Positions 43,217 to 51,519 of a DNA stretch of 64,000 nt are shown one piece after another. The notes beneath the pieces were generated by a model. That model had not been told where the DNA came from and did not search any database. It worked only from the letters and a program-made list of their open reading frames with translations. This DNA comes from Leeia oryzae DSM 17879. GTDB taxonomy: Bacteria > Pseudomonadota > Gammaproteobacteria > Burkholderiales > Leeiaceae. A program made the position numbers and the translations under genes. Position 1 is the stretch's first letter. Every line of letters starts with the position of its first letter. The stretch covers positions 1 through 64,000 of the forward strand of contig NZ_AQXU01000013.1 of NCBI RefSeq assembly GCF_000376945.1, in the 5' to 3' direction.

Positions 43217-43263
43217 AAACACCAAGGGCCGGTTGTGAACATCACAACCGGCCCTTGGTGTTT
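43217..43263. terminator. 22-bp perfect bidirectional terminator
   Basis: Perfect 22-bp arms (43217-43238 and 43242-43263) around a 3-base loop ACA; stem starts AAACACCAAGGGCC and ends with TTT. It separates the convergent cysB-type and DHH genes and works in both directions by symmetry. Confidence 0.92.
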
Positions 43264-43301
43264 ATCGGGTTTGCTAGCCTTGCAGGCCTGGCTTATCGTG
43301 T

Positions 43302-44234
43302 TTAGCCTGCTGCCGTAATTTGCGCCACCAGTTCAGCCAGTGTTGCCGCGGCTTTGTCGTTATCAACCTGACAAGTACCGGCATTGGCATGACCACCGCC
43401 ACCGTATTTCAGCATCAACTCGCCTACGTTGGTTTTGCTGCTACGGTTCACAATGGATTTGCCGGTAGCAAACACGGTATTTTGCTTGTCACGGCCCCAC
43501 ATCACATGGATGGAAATATTGGTTTCGGGGAACATGGCATAAATCAGGAAGCGGTTAGCGGCAAAAATCGTTTCTTCTTCACGCAAGTCCAGCACCACCA
43601 GATTGCCATGGCGAGTTGAACAGCGCTGAATCTGTTCTTTGGCCTTGGCTTCATGTTCCTTGAACAGTTCCACGCGCTCTTTGACATCCGGCAATGCCAG
43701 AATGTCGCTGATGCCATGGTTCTTGCAATACTTGATCAGATCCATCATCAGCGTGTAGTTGGAGATGCGAAATTCGCGGAAGCGGCCCAAACCGGTACGT
43801 GCATCCATCAGGTAGTTCAGCAGTACCCAGTCTTTCGGGTTCAGGATTTCATCCAGCGAGAACTGGGCAGAGTCGGCTTTATCGACGGCTTCCATCATGT
43901 CATCGCTGATATGTGGAAACTTGGCTTTGCCGCCATAGTAATCGTACACAACACGCGCGGCTGAAGGAGCTTTTGCATCAATCACATGATTTTTGTTGTC
44001 ACCGGTATTGCGGATGGTTTCAGACAAATGGTGGTCAAATGCAATGTGCGCCCCTGCCACATATGGCAGGTTAGTGGTGATGTCACGATTGGTGATCTCG
44101 ATTTTCCCGTCCTGCATGTCTTTAGGATGCACAAACAGAATGTCATCAATCAAATCCAGCTCGTTGAGCAGTACGGCACAAACCAGGCCATCAAAGTCAC
44201 TTCGGGTCACAAGACGGAACTTTTGCGCAGACAT
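43302..44234 (-). CDS. DHH-family phosphoesterase (exopolyphosphatase/oligonuclease-like)
   Basis: 310 residues. DHH domain with RSDFDGLVCAVLLNEL and FDHHLSE, then DHHA1 domain with GGGGHANAG near the C-terminus; both carry the metal and phosphate ligands of the superfamily. Members hydrolyse linear dinucleotides such as pGpG or pApA, nanoRNA or polyphosphate. In a region rich in c-di-GMP enzymes a pGpG-cleaving role is possible but not shown. GGGAG lies 11 bases before the ATG. Confidence 0.9.
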   Translation of the reverse strand: MSAQKFRLVTRSDFDGLVCAVLLNELDLIDDILFVHPKDMQDGKIEITNRDITTNLPYVAGAHIAFDHHLSETIRNTGDNKNHVIDAKAPSAARVVYDYYGGKAKFPHISDDMMEAVDKADSAQFSLDEILNPKDWVLLNYLMDARTGLGRFREFRISNYTLMMDLIKYCKNHGISDILALPDVKERVELFKEHEAKAKEQIQRCSTRHGNLVVLDLREEETIFAANRFLIYAMFPETNISIHVMWGRDKQNTVFATGKSIVNRSSKTNVGELMLKYGGGGHANAGTCQVDNDKAAATLAELVAQITAAG

Positions 44235-44407
44235 AAATTGATTACTCCCTGTGTATTGGCCAGTTGTTCACTGTGCTTGATTGTTCCGGTTCATTATAGA
44301 GAACTATCATGACAGAACAAGGCTAAAAGTCGTGGTGCTGGCAGATTTCTGGCTGTCATTTAACCCCGTGCAGCCATGACCCCACACACCGATGGTATTG
44401 CATGTTC

Positions 44408-44444
44408 AAAAAAAATGACCCCAAGTCCAGCGGACTTCAGGTCA
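44408..44444 (-). terminator. Intrinsic terminator of the HDOD gene
   Basis: On the minus strand: hairpin TGACC-tg-AAGTCC / GGACTT-gg-GGTCA (44416-44444), then a T8 run (A8 at 44408-44415 on the plus strand). It lies about 40 bases after the HDOD stop. Confidence 0.88.
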
Positions 44445-44485
44445 CGATTCGGTTTGTTGCCCGGTAGCCGGATGCAAAACGCCAA

Positions 44486-45322
44486 TCACACCAGCTCGTC
44501 CAGATCGTGTGCCATGGCGGTTAGCTCTGGCAGGGCGGCCTGCATCATTCCTTTGGTAAAGTCGAACTGACTGGCAATGGCTTCAGGAAAGCTGTTTTCC
44601 AGCGCGTCTTCAATATTGTGATGTTCAATACCTGCAGCCATGAATACCGCGATATGCGTGAGCGATGCATACAGAGACGTACCCTCAGGTGCGGCCTCAG
44701 GGGCAGGATGGTAGGCAATGGCGGTCTGGATATCTACCGGGAAATTCCAGCGTCTGGCCAGTTCAGCCCCAATCTGGCAATGGTCAAACCCGAAGGTAGT
44801 CTGTTCTAACTTGATCAGATCTTGCTGACAACCAATCTCGTGACTGGCATTCAGGGCTGCCGACTCTTTAGGATGGCTGATATGGATCAGCAATTGGCCA
44901 ATGCCATGCATCAAGCCGGCAGTAAACGCCAGTTCGGGGTTCATTTTCTGCGTGCCATGCTTGGCCAGCCATTTGGCAATCGCGCCAGCATGCAGGCTGT
45001 GCTTCCAGAACGCGCCTGTATCCATTCCCGGAATGGTAGAGAACGCACCGGTAATTCCAGAGGCAATCACCAGTGTTCTCAGGCTGTTAAAACCCAGAAT
45101 CACAACGGCATCTTCAACCGAGCCAATCTTTCTGCTCGCACCATAATGGGCGGAGTTTGCCAGGCGCAATACTTTGGCCGTCAATACCTGATCTAGTGCC
45201 ACTTTTTTGGCAATGGATGAAATATCCACATTTTCTTGATTAAATGTATTGATCAGATCCTGTACGACCTTGGGAATCGTTGGCAATTGATGTGTTTTCT
45301 CGAAAACGCTTGCCATTGTCAT
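44486..45322 (-). CDS. HDOD-domain signalling protein
   Basis: 278 residues from the ATG at 45322, 8 bases after GGAG; a start at 45343 is possible but has no ribosome site. HDOD domain over about 10-205: LPTIPKVVQDLINTFNQENVDISSIAKKVALDQVLTAKVLRLANSAHYG, GFNSLRTLVIASG, and FTAGLMHGIGQLLI. The usual HD-type metal residues are incomplete, as in most HDOD proteins. These act in c-di-GMP, chemotaxis or stress signalling as protein-interaction modules. Own terminator downstream. Confidence 0.9.
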   Translation of the reverse strand: MTMASVFEKTHQLPTIPKVVQDLINTFNQENVDISSIAKKVALDQVLTAKVLRLANSAHYGASRKIGSVEDAVVILGFNSLRTLVIASGITGAFSTIPGMDTGAFWKHSLHAGAIAKWLAKHGTQKMNPELAFTAGLMHGIGQLLIHISHPKESAALNASHEIGCQQDLIKLEQTTFGFDHCQIGAELARRWNFPVDIQTAIAYHPAPEAAPEGTSLYASLTHIAVFMAAGIEHHNIEDALENSFPEAIASQFDFTKGMMQAALPELTAMAHDLDELV

Positions 45323-45820
45323 TTTTATAACTCCGTTATTCATGTCTTGCCCGTATTCTTCATATTAGGGAGTGCTGTGCGGGCATGCAACCGCAAATTT
45401 GTAGATAATTGTGTCGTATTCACGGTGAAAACCGGCTTTGCTGCTCATTCTGACATTTAATGGCATGCTGTGCGCTCAATGGATGGCCAATCCCGACGCA
45501 TCTGGAAAAAACGCATGGAGTTAAAACAAGACATTTGGGTCAGTAAGCACTTTGCCATAATCGCCTTCGGCTTATTTGCGTGATGTCAAACATCGTGCAC
45601 ATTCCGGTTCATAAAAATCCGGTTTTCTCCAGGTTGCTTGTTCTGTATTCGATTGACTGTCAAAACACATTGGATGGCGACTGATTACGGAAAGTGCCCC
45701 AAGGCAATGGCTAGGCAAATGGTCAATCAAAAGCTAAGCTATTAATAGGGCTGTTTAATACATTCGACGATCCAGGCAGATGCAAAAAGATGTACTGCCT
45801 TTTAATCATCAGGAACCTCC
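45323..45820. promoter_or_regulatory. Divergent intergenic region
   Basis: 498 bases, no gene supported. It must hold promoters for the HDOD gene and the enoyl-CoA hydratase-family gene. A GGCAG/CTGCC hairpin followed by T4 (45775-45803) lies 18 bases before the latter ATG and could act as a leader terminator. A direct repeat TCCGGTT occurs at 45602-45608 and 45619-45625. Confidence 0.4.
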
Positions 45821-46954
45821 ATGGATATCCATGTCTCAGAAAAACAGATAGCCAACGGTTTGGCCATCGGCATGATTGTCCTTGACCGGCCTACTGCACT
45901 GAATGCGTTGTCTCACGAGATGATGATGGCGCTGTCGGCGGCGTTTCATCGCTGGGCCAAAGATGATCATGTGGTCGCCATTGTTTTGCAAGGTACGGGC
46001 GAGCGGGCATTCTGCGCCGGTGGTGATATCCGGGCCATGCATCAATTATTGCAATCCCATACCGAAGCCGAAGTATTCGAGATTGCCAGTGACTATTTCT
46101 CGGTGGAATACCAGCTGGAATACCTGATTCATACCTATCACAAACCGATTCTGGTCTGGGGGCATGGCGTGGTCATGGGGGGCGGCTGGGGTCTGTTTGC
46201 TGGTGCATCCCATCGCGTGATTACCGAAACAACCAAAATGGCCATGCCGGAAGTCCATATCGGCCTCTACCCGGATGCTGGCGGAAGCTGGTTTTTGTCC
46301 CGTCTGCCCGCCAGGCTAGGCTTGTTTCTGGCGCTCACGGGCACTGCCATTGGCCCGAGAGACATCATGCGGCTCGGCATTGCGGACTACTGCATGGCGG
46401 GTAGCCAGCATGAGCAGATATTGCAAGAGTTGCATGTCATGCCCTGGAGCCGGGATACAGCACTGAACCATGACATGCTGTCCAAAATGCTGGCAGCCAA
46501 AACACAGGAGTGCACATTGACGCTGCCCGATGCAGAACTGTTCATCTTCCGTGACCAGATCAGTCAGGCGCTGCATGCCGGCAATGTCGAATCTGCCATC
46601 TCAAGGCTATTCAGTCTGAGAGGCAAAAGTCCCTGGCTGGACAAGGCACTGGATTCGATGGCGGCCGGTTGTCCGTTATCCCAGATTTTGGCGTACGAGT
46701 TGCAACGCTACGCCAAGCATCGCTCGCTTGCCGATGTATTCCGCATGGAATGGTGGGTGTCCATCCAGTGCTGCCTGAACCCGGATTTTTCTGAAGGTGT
46801 CCGTGCCCGGCTGATTCATAAAGGGGATACTCCCAAATGGCAGGCGGCCAGCGTGGCAGAGGTAAGCGACAAACTGCTGAACCGTTTCCTGACGATTCCG
46901 CCAGAGACGCCCAACCCTTTGGCCAAACTGGGACTCGCCTCCAACGGCGGATAA
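45821..46954 (+). CDS. Enoyl-CoA hydratase/isomerase family, 3-hydroxyisobutyryl-CoA hydrolase-like
   Basis: 377 residues, longer than a standard enoyl-CoA hydratase (about 260) and matching the HIBYL-CoA hydrolase class. Oxyanion-hole segments RAFCAGGDIRAMHQ and GVVMGGGWGLFAGASHRVITE, then MPEVHIGLYPDAGGSWFLSRLPARLG with the catalytic acidic residues. The expected reaction is 3-hydroxyisobutyryl-CoA to 3-hydroxyisobutyrate in valine breakdown. No other valine genes are nearby. CAGGA lies 8 bases before the ATG. Confidence 0.88.
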   Translation: MDIHVSEKQIANGLAIGMIVLDRPTALNALSHEMMMALSAAFHRWAKDDHVVAIVLQGTGERAFCAGGDIRAMHQLLQSHTEAEVFEIASDYFSVEYQLEYLIHTYHKPILVWGHGVVMGGGWGLFAGASHRVITETTKMAMPEVHIGLYPDAGGSWFLSRLPARLGLFLALTGTAIGPRDIMRLGIADYCMAGSQHEQILQELHVMPWSRDTALNHDMLSKMLAAKTQECTLTLPDAELFIFRDQISQALHAGNVESAISRLFSLRGKSPWLDKALDSMAAGCPLSQILAYELQRYAKHRSLADVFRMEWWVSIQCCLNPDFSEGVRARLIHKGDTPKWQAASVAEVSDKLLNRFLTIPPETPNPLAKLGLASNGG

Positions 46955-47061
46955 TGCATGGTGTAAGTCGATGATTACTAACACGAGTTTATTCGCTGTA
47001 TGTTTTTTGTCGCTGCGGTAAACCAACATTGAATGATGTTTTAGTTTCCCTCTTGCCGTAA

Positions 47062-47079
47062 TGTGCAATTTGTTGCACA
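47062..47079. promoter_or_regulatory. Palindromic site before the first decarboxylase
   Basis: TGTGCAA-TTTG-TTGCACA, 7-bp perfect arms, 98 bases before the decarboxylase ATG. The half TTGTTGCACACT also occurs at 53859-53870 upstream of the second decarboxylase, so one regulator may read both. Confidence 0.5.
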
Positions 47080-47177
47080 CTATCGTTTATTGAAACTCGA
47101 TTCTGCATGGCGGTACGTTCTGTGCAGGTTGATCAGAAGACAAAGCAGCGTTCAAAGAAACTGGAAGAGGCATACTC

Positions 47178-49148
47178 ATGGCAAAACCCGTCAGCAAAGT
47201 GTTGGTCATCAACGATGAAAAAATGGTACTTCGGAGCCTGACCAACGGGCTTAACAGTGCCGCCAAACATCTCGATAATCCGTTTGGCATTACCTTCACT
47301 GGCGTTACCTCTGCGCAAGAAGCGCTGGACGTACTGGGTACGGATGGCGACATCCAGACCGTGCTGATTGATGACAACCTGTATGCCTTGAACGGGGCTA
47401 AACACTCAGAGCAGAAAAGCGCACTGGAGCTGGTACATTGCATCCATAACCTGCGCCCTGAACTTGGCATTTACATCATGATTGATGAAGCCAAGCAAGA
47501 CGAAGTAGTCGACGTCCTGTTCAGCGAAGCCATCGAAGGCTACTTTTACCGCGAAGAGCGTGACTACCGTGGCTGGTTCCGCATCATCCATGCGCAGATC
47601 CGAGACAAATCCCGCACACCTTTTTATGATGCCCTGCATGATTACGTGCTGATGGCCAAAGACGCATGGCATACTCCGGGCCACTCGTCCGGTGATTCTC
47701 TGCGCGGCAGCCCTTGGGTCAATGACTTCCATGAATTTATGGGCGAACACGTGTTCCGTGCCGACTTATCTGTATCTGTCGATCAGCTGGATTCCCTGCT
47801 GCACCCCACCGGTGTGATTGAAGAAGCCCAGGCACTGGCCGCCAAAGCATTTGGTGCGCGTCGTACCTTCTTTGCCACCAACGGCACGTCTACCGCCAAC
47901 AAGGTGATTTTCCAGACCCTGCTGACCCCGGGCGACAAACTGCTGCTGGACCGCAACTGTCACAAGTCCGTGCACCATGGTGTGGTTCTGTCTGGCGCGC
48001 ATCCGATTTACCTGAATTCATCTGTGAACAAGAAATACGGCATTTTCGGTACTGTGCCTAAAAAAGCCATTTTTGAGGCGATCGAAAACCACCCGGATGC
48101 CAAAGTCCTGATCCTGACCAGCTGTACCTACGATGGCCTGCGCTACGATTTACCGCCCATCATCAAGGCTGCGCACGAGAAGGGCATCAAGGTCATCATC
48201 GATGAAGCATGGTATGGTTGCGCCCGTTTCCATCCTGCTTTCCGCCCGACCGCGCTGGAAGCCGGTGCCGACTACGCTACCCAGTCTACCCACAAAGTGC
48301 TGTCAGCCTTCTCTCAGGCCAGCATGATCCATGTGAACGACCCGGAATTCGACGAGCACAGCTTCCGCGAAAACTTCAACATGCATACCTCCACCAGCCC
48401 GCAGTACAGCATGCTGGCCAGTCTGGATGTCGGTCGTAAGCAGGCTACCATGGAGGGTTTCAAACTGCTGTCCAGAACCCTGGAACTGGTCAGTGAGCTG
48501 AAAGCCAATATCAACGCCTCAGGCGTATTCCGTGTACTGGATCTGGACGACCTGCTGCCAGAAGAAATCAAGCACGATGGCGTGCAGCTTGATCCAACCA
48601 AGGTCACCATCGACATCACCAAATCCGGTTACACCTCCGAAGAGTTCCAGAAAGAACTGTTCGAGCGTTATAACATCCAGGTCGAGAAATCCACCTTCAA
48701 TACGGTGACGCTGTTGCTGACCATTGGTACCACCCGCAGCAAGGTCTCTCGTCTGTACGATGCCCTGATGCGCATTGCCAGAGAAGCACGTCCGCCACGC
48801 CGCTTGCACCGTGCGCCGGATATTGCCGGTTTTACCGGGCTGAAATTCCTGCCGCGTGATGCCTACTATGTGGCAGGGGAAATGATGCCGATGATCGACG
48901 ATGAAGATCACCCGAATCCGGCCATGTTTGGCCGCATCTGCGCCGATCAGATCGTGCCTTACCCGCCAGGCATTCCAGCACTGGTGCCAGGTCAGGTAAT
49001 TACCGAGGAAATCCTGTCGTTCCTGCTGGGCTTGATGAGAAGCCACAAACGGACCGAAATGCACGGGGTTGTTTTTGACGGTTATGTGCCTACATTGAGG
49101 GTATTGACCCAGGCAGAAATGTCGCAATTGAAGCCTTTGGTCGAATAA
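47178..49148 (+). CDS. Fold-type I (PLP) Orn/Lys/Arg decarboxylase, short form
   Basis: 656 residues; AGAGG is 8 bases before the ATG. Residues 1-130 form a receiver-like wing domain (VLVINDEKMVLRSL). The PLP domain has WHTPGHSSGD, the cofactor Asp in IIDEAWYG and the Schiff-base Lys373 in STHKVLS. The C-terminal domain ends with PYPPGIPALVPGQ. These enzymes decarboxylate Arg, Lys or Orn to agmatine, cadaverine or putrescine, for polyamine supply or acid resistance. Substrate cannot be fixed from sequence alone. It differs in length from the second decarboxylase (51520-53796), so they are not a recent duplication. Confidence 0.92.
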   Translation: MAKPVSKVLVINDEKMVLRSLTNGLNSAAKHLDNPFGITFTGVTSAQEALDVLGTDGDIQTVLIDDNLYALNGAKHSEQKSALELVHCIHNLRPELGIYIMIDEAKQDEVVDVLFSEAIEGYFYREERDYRGWFRIIHAQIRDKSRTPFYDALHDYVLMAKDAWHTPGHSSGDSLRGSPWVNDFHEFMGEHVFRADLSVSVDQLDSLLHPTGVIEEAQALAAKAFGARRTFFATNGTSTANKVIFQTLLTPGDKLLLDRNCHKSVHHGVVLSGAHPIYLNSSVNKKYGIFGTVPKKAIFEAIENHPDAKVLILTSCTYDGLRYDLPPIIKAAHEKGIKVIIDEAWYGCARFHPAFRPTALEAGADYATQSTHKVLSAFSQASMIHVNDPEFDEHSFRENFNMHTSTSPQYSMLASLDVGRKQATMEGFKLLSRTLELVSELKANINASGVFRVLDLDDLLPEEIKHDGVQLDPTKVTIDITKSGYTSEEFQKELFERYNIQVEKSTFNTVTLLLTIGTTRSKVSRLYDALMRIAREARPPRRLHRAPDIAGFTGLKFLPRDAYYVAGEMMPMIDDEDHPNPAMFGRICADQIVPYPPGIPALVPGQVITEEILSFLLGLMRSHKRTEMHGVVFDGYVPTLRVLTQAEMSQLKPLVE

Positions 49149-49180
49149 ATACAAAATTGAGCGTGAGAAATGTAACCGAA

Positions 49181-49213
49181 ATGTAGTAAAATAGTGTTCC
49201 CCCATTACTACAT
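49181..49213. promoter_or_regulatory. 9-bp perfect inverted repeat upstream of pckG
   Basis: ATGTAGTAA (49181-49189) and its exact complement (49205-49213), 15-base spacer containing a -10-like TAGTGTT. It lies 15 bases before the ATG and could be an operator or leader hairpin that masks translation. Confidence 0.45.
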
Positions 49214-49228
49214 GAAGTCATTAAAATC

Positions 49229-51064
49229 ATGTCTCAATCCCCCCTGATGCAAGCACCGGCGTTCGTCCGACATGAACGCCTGATCGCGTGGGTGGCCAAG
49301 GTGGCTGCCCTGACAGAACCAGATCGTATTCACTGGGTAGATGGCTCTCAAGAAGAATACGATGCACTGGCAAAACAGATGGTAGATGAAGGGCGCTTGA
49401 TCCGGTTAAACCCGGAACTGCGCCCTAATTCATATCTGGCCTGGTCTGATCCTTCAGACGTTGCCCGTGTAGAAGACCGCACCTTTATTTGCTCCAAAGA
49501 CCCGAAAGACGCTGGCCCGACCAATAACTGGACCGAGCCTGACGAAATGCGTGCCACCCTCAACGGCCTGTTCAAAGGCTGTATGCGTGGTCGTACCCTG
49601 TATGTGATTCCATTTTCCATGGGTCCGCTGGGTTCGCCTATCGCGCATATTGGTGTCGAGCTGTCAGATAGCCCGTATGTGGTGCTGAACATGCGCATCA
49701 TGACCCGTATGGGCCGTGCCGTGTATGACGTACTGGGGACGGATGGAGAATTCGTACCGTGCCTGCATACCGTGGGCGCACCGCTTGCAGAAGGTCAGGA
49801 AGACGTTCGCTGGCCATGCAACGATACCAAATATATCGTGCACTTCCCTGAAACCCGCGAAATCTGGTCTTACGGCTCAGGTTACGGTGGCAATGCCCTG
49901 TTGGGTAAAAAGTGCTTTGCCTTGCGTATTGCGTCAACCATGGCGCGCGATGAAGGCTGGCTGGCAGAACACATGCTGATTCTGGGGGTAGAAAACCCGC
50001 AAGGTCAGAAAACCTACGTGGCGGCTGCATTCCCGTCTGCCTGTGGCAAAACCAACTTCGCCATGCTGATTCCGCCAAAATCCTTCAACGGCTGGAAAGT
50101 TACCACGGTAGGCGACGATATCGCCTGGATCAAACCGGGTGCAGATGGCAAGCTGTACGCCATCAACCCTGAATATGGCTATTTTGGTGTGGCACCTGGC
50201 ACGTCTGAAAAGACCAACTTCAACGCCATGGCTACCCTGAAAGAAAACGTCATCTTCACGAACGTCGCGCTGACGGACGAGGGTGATGTCTGGTGGGAAG
50301 GCATGTCCAAAGTGCCTCCAGCCCATCTGACGGACTGGACCGGCAAAGACTGGACACCGGATTGCGGCCGCAAGGCAGCGCATCCGAATGCCCGTTTTAC
50401 CGCACCGGCAAGCCAGTGTCCTTCTATTGATCCTGAGTGGGAAAATCCGGCTGGCGTACCGATTTCTGCTTTCATTTTTGGTGGTCGTCGTGCAACGACT
50501 GTACCGCTGGTGTACAAGTCATTCAACTGGAATTTTGGTGTTTACATGGCGGCAACGCTGGGCTCCGAGACCACTGCCGCAGCTGCTGGCCAGCAAGGCG
50601 TCGTGCGTCGTGACCCGTTTGCCATGCTGCCATTCTGCGGCTACCACATGGGGGATTATTTCAACCACTGGTTGAAGATGGGTAGCACTGTAGAACATGC
50701 ACCAAATATTTTCTGCGTGAACTGGTTCCGCCTGAATGAAAAAGGCGAGTTCATGTGGCCAGGGTTTGGCGACAACATGCGCGTGCTGAAGTGGATTGTG
50801 GATATCTGCCAGGGCAACGTCTCTGCGCGTGAAACCACACTGGGCTGGATGCCAAAATTCGAAGATATCGACTGGACCGGCAGTGATGTCACCAAAGATC
50901 AATTCGAGGCACTGACCAACGTTGACGTGGAAGCCTGGCAGAAAGAACTGATTCTGCACAAGGAATGGTTCGACAAGCTGGAAGACCGTCTGCCACGTGA
51001 TCTGAACCTGAAGCGCGAGCTGCTGGAACTGTCCGTCAAGCGCGAAAGCGAAACTGTCATCTGA
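49229..51064 (+). CDS. pckG: Phosphoenolpyruvate carboxykinase (GTP)
   Basis: 611 residues, typical of GTP-PEPCK. The active-site signature [13 protein letters not shown] has the hyper-reactive Cys272 and P-loop Lys274; kinase-2 region [12 protein letters not shown] follows, and [14 protein letters not shown] and the C-terminal WNFGVY are present. It converts oxaloacetate to PEP in gluconeogenesis. It lies between two amino-acid decarboxylases, which suggests growth on amino acids or organic acids. Only a weak GAAG precedes the ATG. Own terminator downstream. Confidence 0.97.
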   Translation: MSQSPLMQAPAFVRHERLIAWVAKVAALTEPDRIHWVDGSQEEYDALAKQMVDEGRLIRLNPELRPNSYLAWSDPSDVARVEDRTFICSKDPKDAGPTNNWTEPDEMRATLNGLFKGCMRGRTLYVIPFSMGPLGSPIAHIGVELSDSPYVVLNMRIMTRMGRAVYDVLGTDGEFVPCLHTVGAPLAEGQEDVRWPCNDTKYIVHFPETREIWSYGSGYGGNALLGKKCFALRIASTMARDEGWLAEHMLILGVENPQGQKTYVAAAFPSACGKTNFAMLIPPKSFNGWKVTTVGDDIAWIKPGADGKLYAINPEYGYFGVAPGTSEKTNFNAMATLKENVIFTNVALTDEGDVWWEGMSKVPPAHLTDWTGKDWTPDCGRKAAHPNARFTAPASQCPSIDPEWENPAGVPISAFIFGGRRATTVPLVYKSFNWNFGVYMAATLGSETTAAAAGQQGVVRRDPFAMLPFCGYHMGDYFNHWLKMGSTVEHAPNIFCVNWFRLNEKGEFMWPGFGDNMRVLKWIVDICQGNVSARETTLGWMPKFEDIDWTGSDVTKDQFEALTNVDVEAWQKELILHKEWFDKLEDRLPRDLNLKRELLELSVKRESETVI

Positions 51065-51098
51065 CAGTCCGGATGGTAAGTCAGCAGCAACCACAAAG

Positions 51099-51120
51099 AA
51101 CCCGCTTCGGCGGGTTTTTT
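51099..51120 (+). terminator. Intrinsic terminator of pckG
   Basis: Stem AACCCGC / GCGGGTT with the stable TTCG tetraloop and a following T-run. Confidence 0.95.
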
Positions 51121-51146
51121 GTTGCATAAACCTTCAGATACCGCGT

Positions 51147-51365
51147 TCAGGCAACAATCGGTTCAAGGTTTTGTACATGTTCCAGCGTCTGTTCGCCTTT
51201 TGGCCAGCGCACCTCTGCAAACTCTTCATGCACCGCAACCACGACGCCATCGGTCTGTGTCAGCCAGCCATAAGAAGTAACCCGGTTAACCGGCATATTG
51301 CGCCGGATGCCATGTTGTTTACCCATCACCAGAAACTGGCATAGCTGCGAGAATAGCATTTTCAT
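51147..51365 (-). CDS. Small hypothetical protein
   Basis: 72 residues from the ATG at 51365 (AAGGA about 8 bases upstream); longer in-frame starts lack a ribosome site. Middle region VNRVTSYGWLTQTDGVVVAVHEEFAEVRWPKGEQTLEHVQNLEP is predicted beta-rich and looks like a small conserved soluble domain. It is convergent with pckG. No family recognised. Confidence 0.6.
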   Translation of the reverse strand: MKMLFSQLCQFLVMGKQHGIRRNMPVNRVTSYGWLTQTDGVVVAVHEEFAEVRWPKGEQTLEHVQNLEPIVA

Positions 51366-51519
51366 GTGTTCATTCCTTGATGTTACCCGGCAGGCGTGTG
51401 CGCCAACCGATATTGCATTGCAGCATATCAAGTGAATGTTACAAACAAATGGCCTGACACAATTTCGTGTGTCAGGCCATTTGGGTTACTGCTTTCTTTG
51501 CCTGTTAAGGCGAAGGGGG

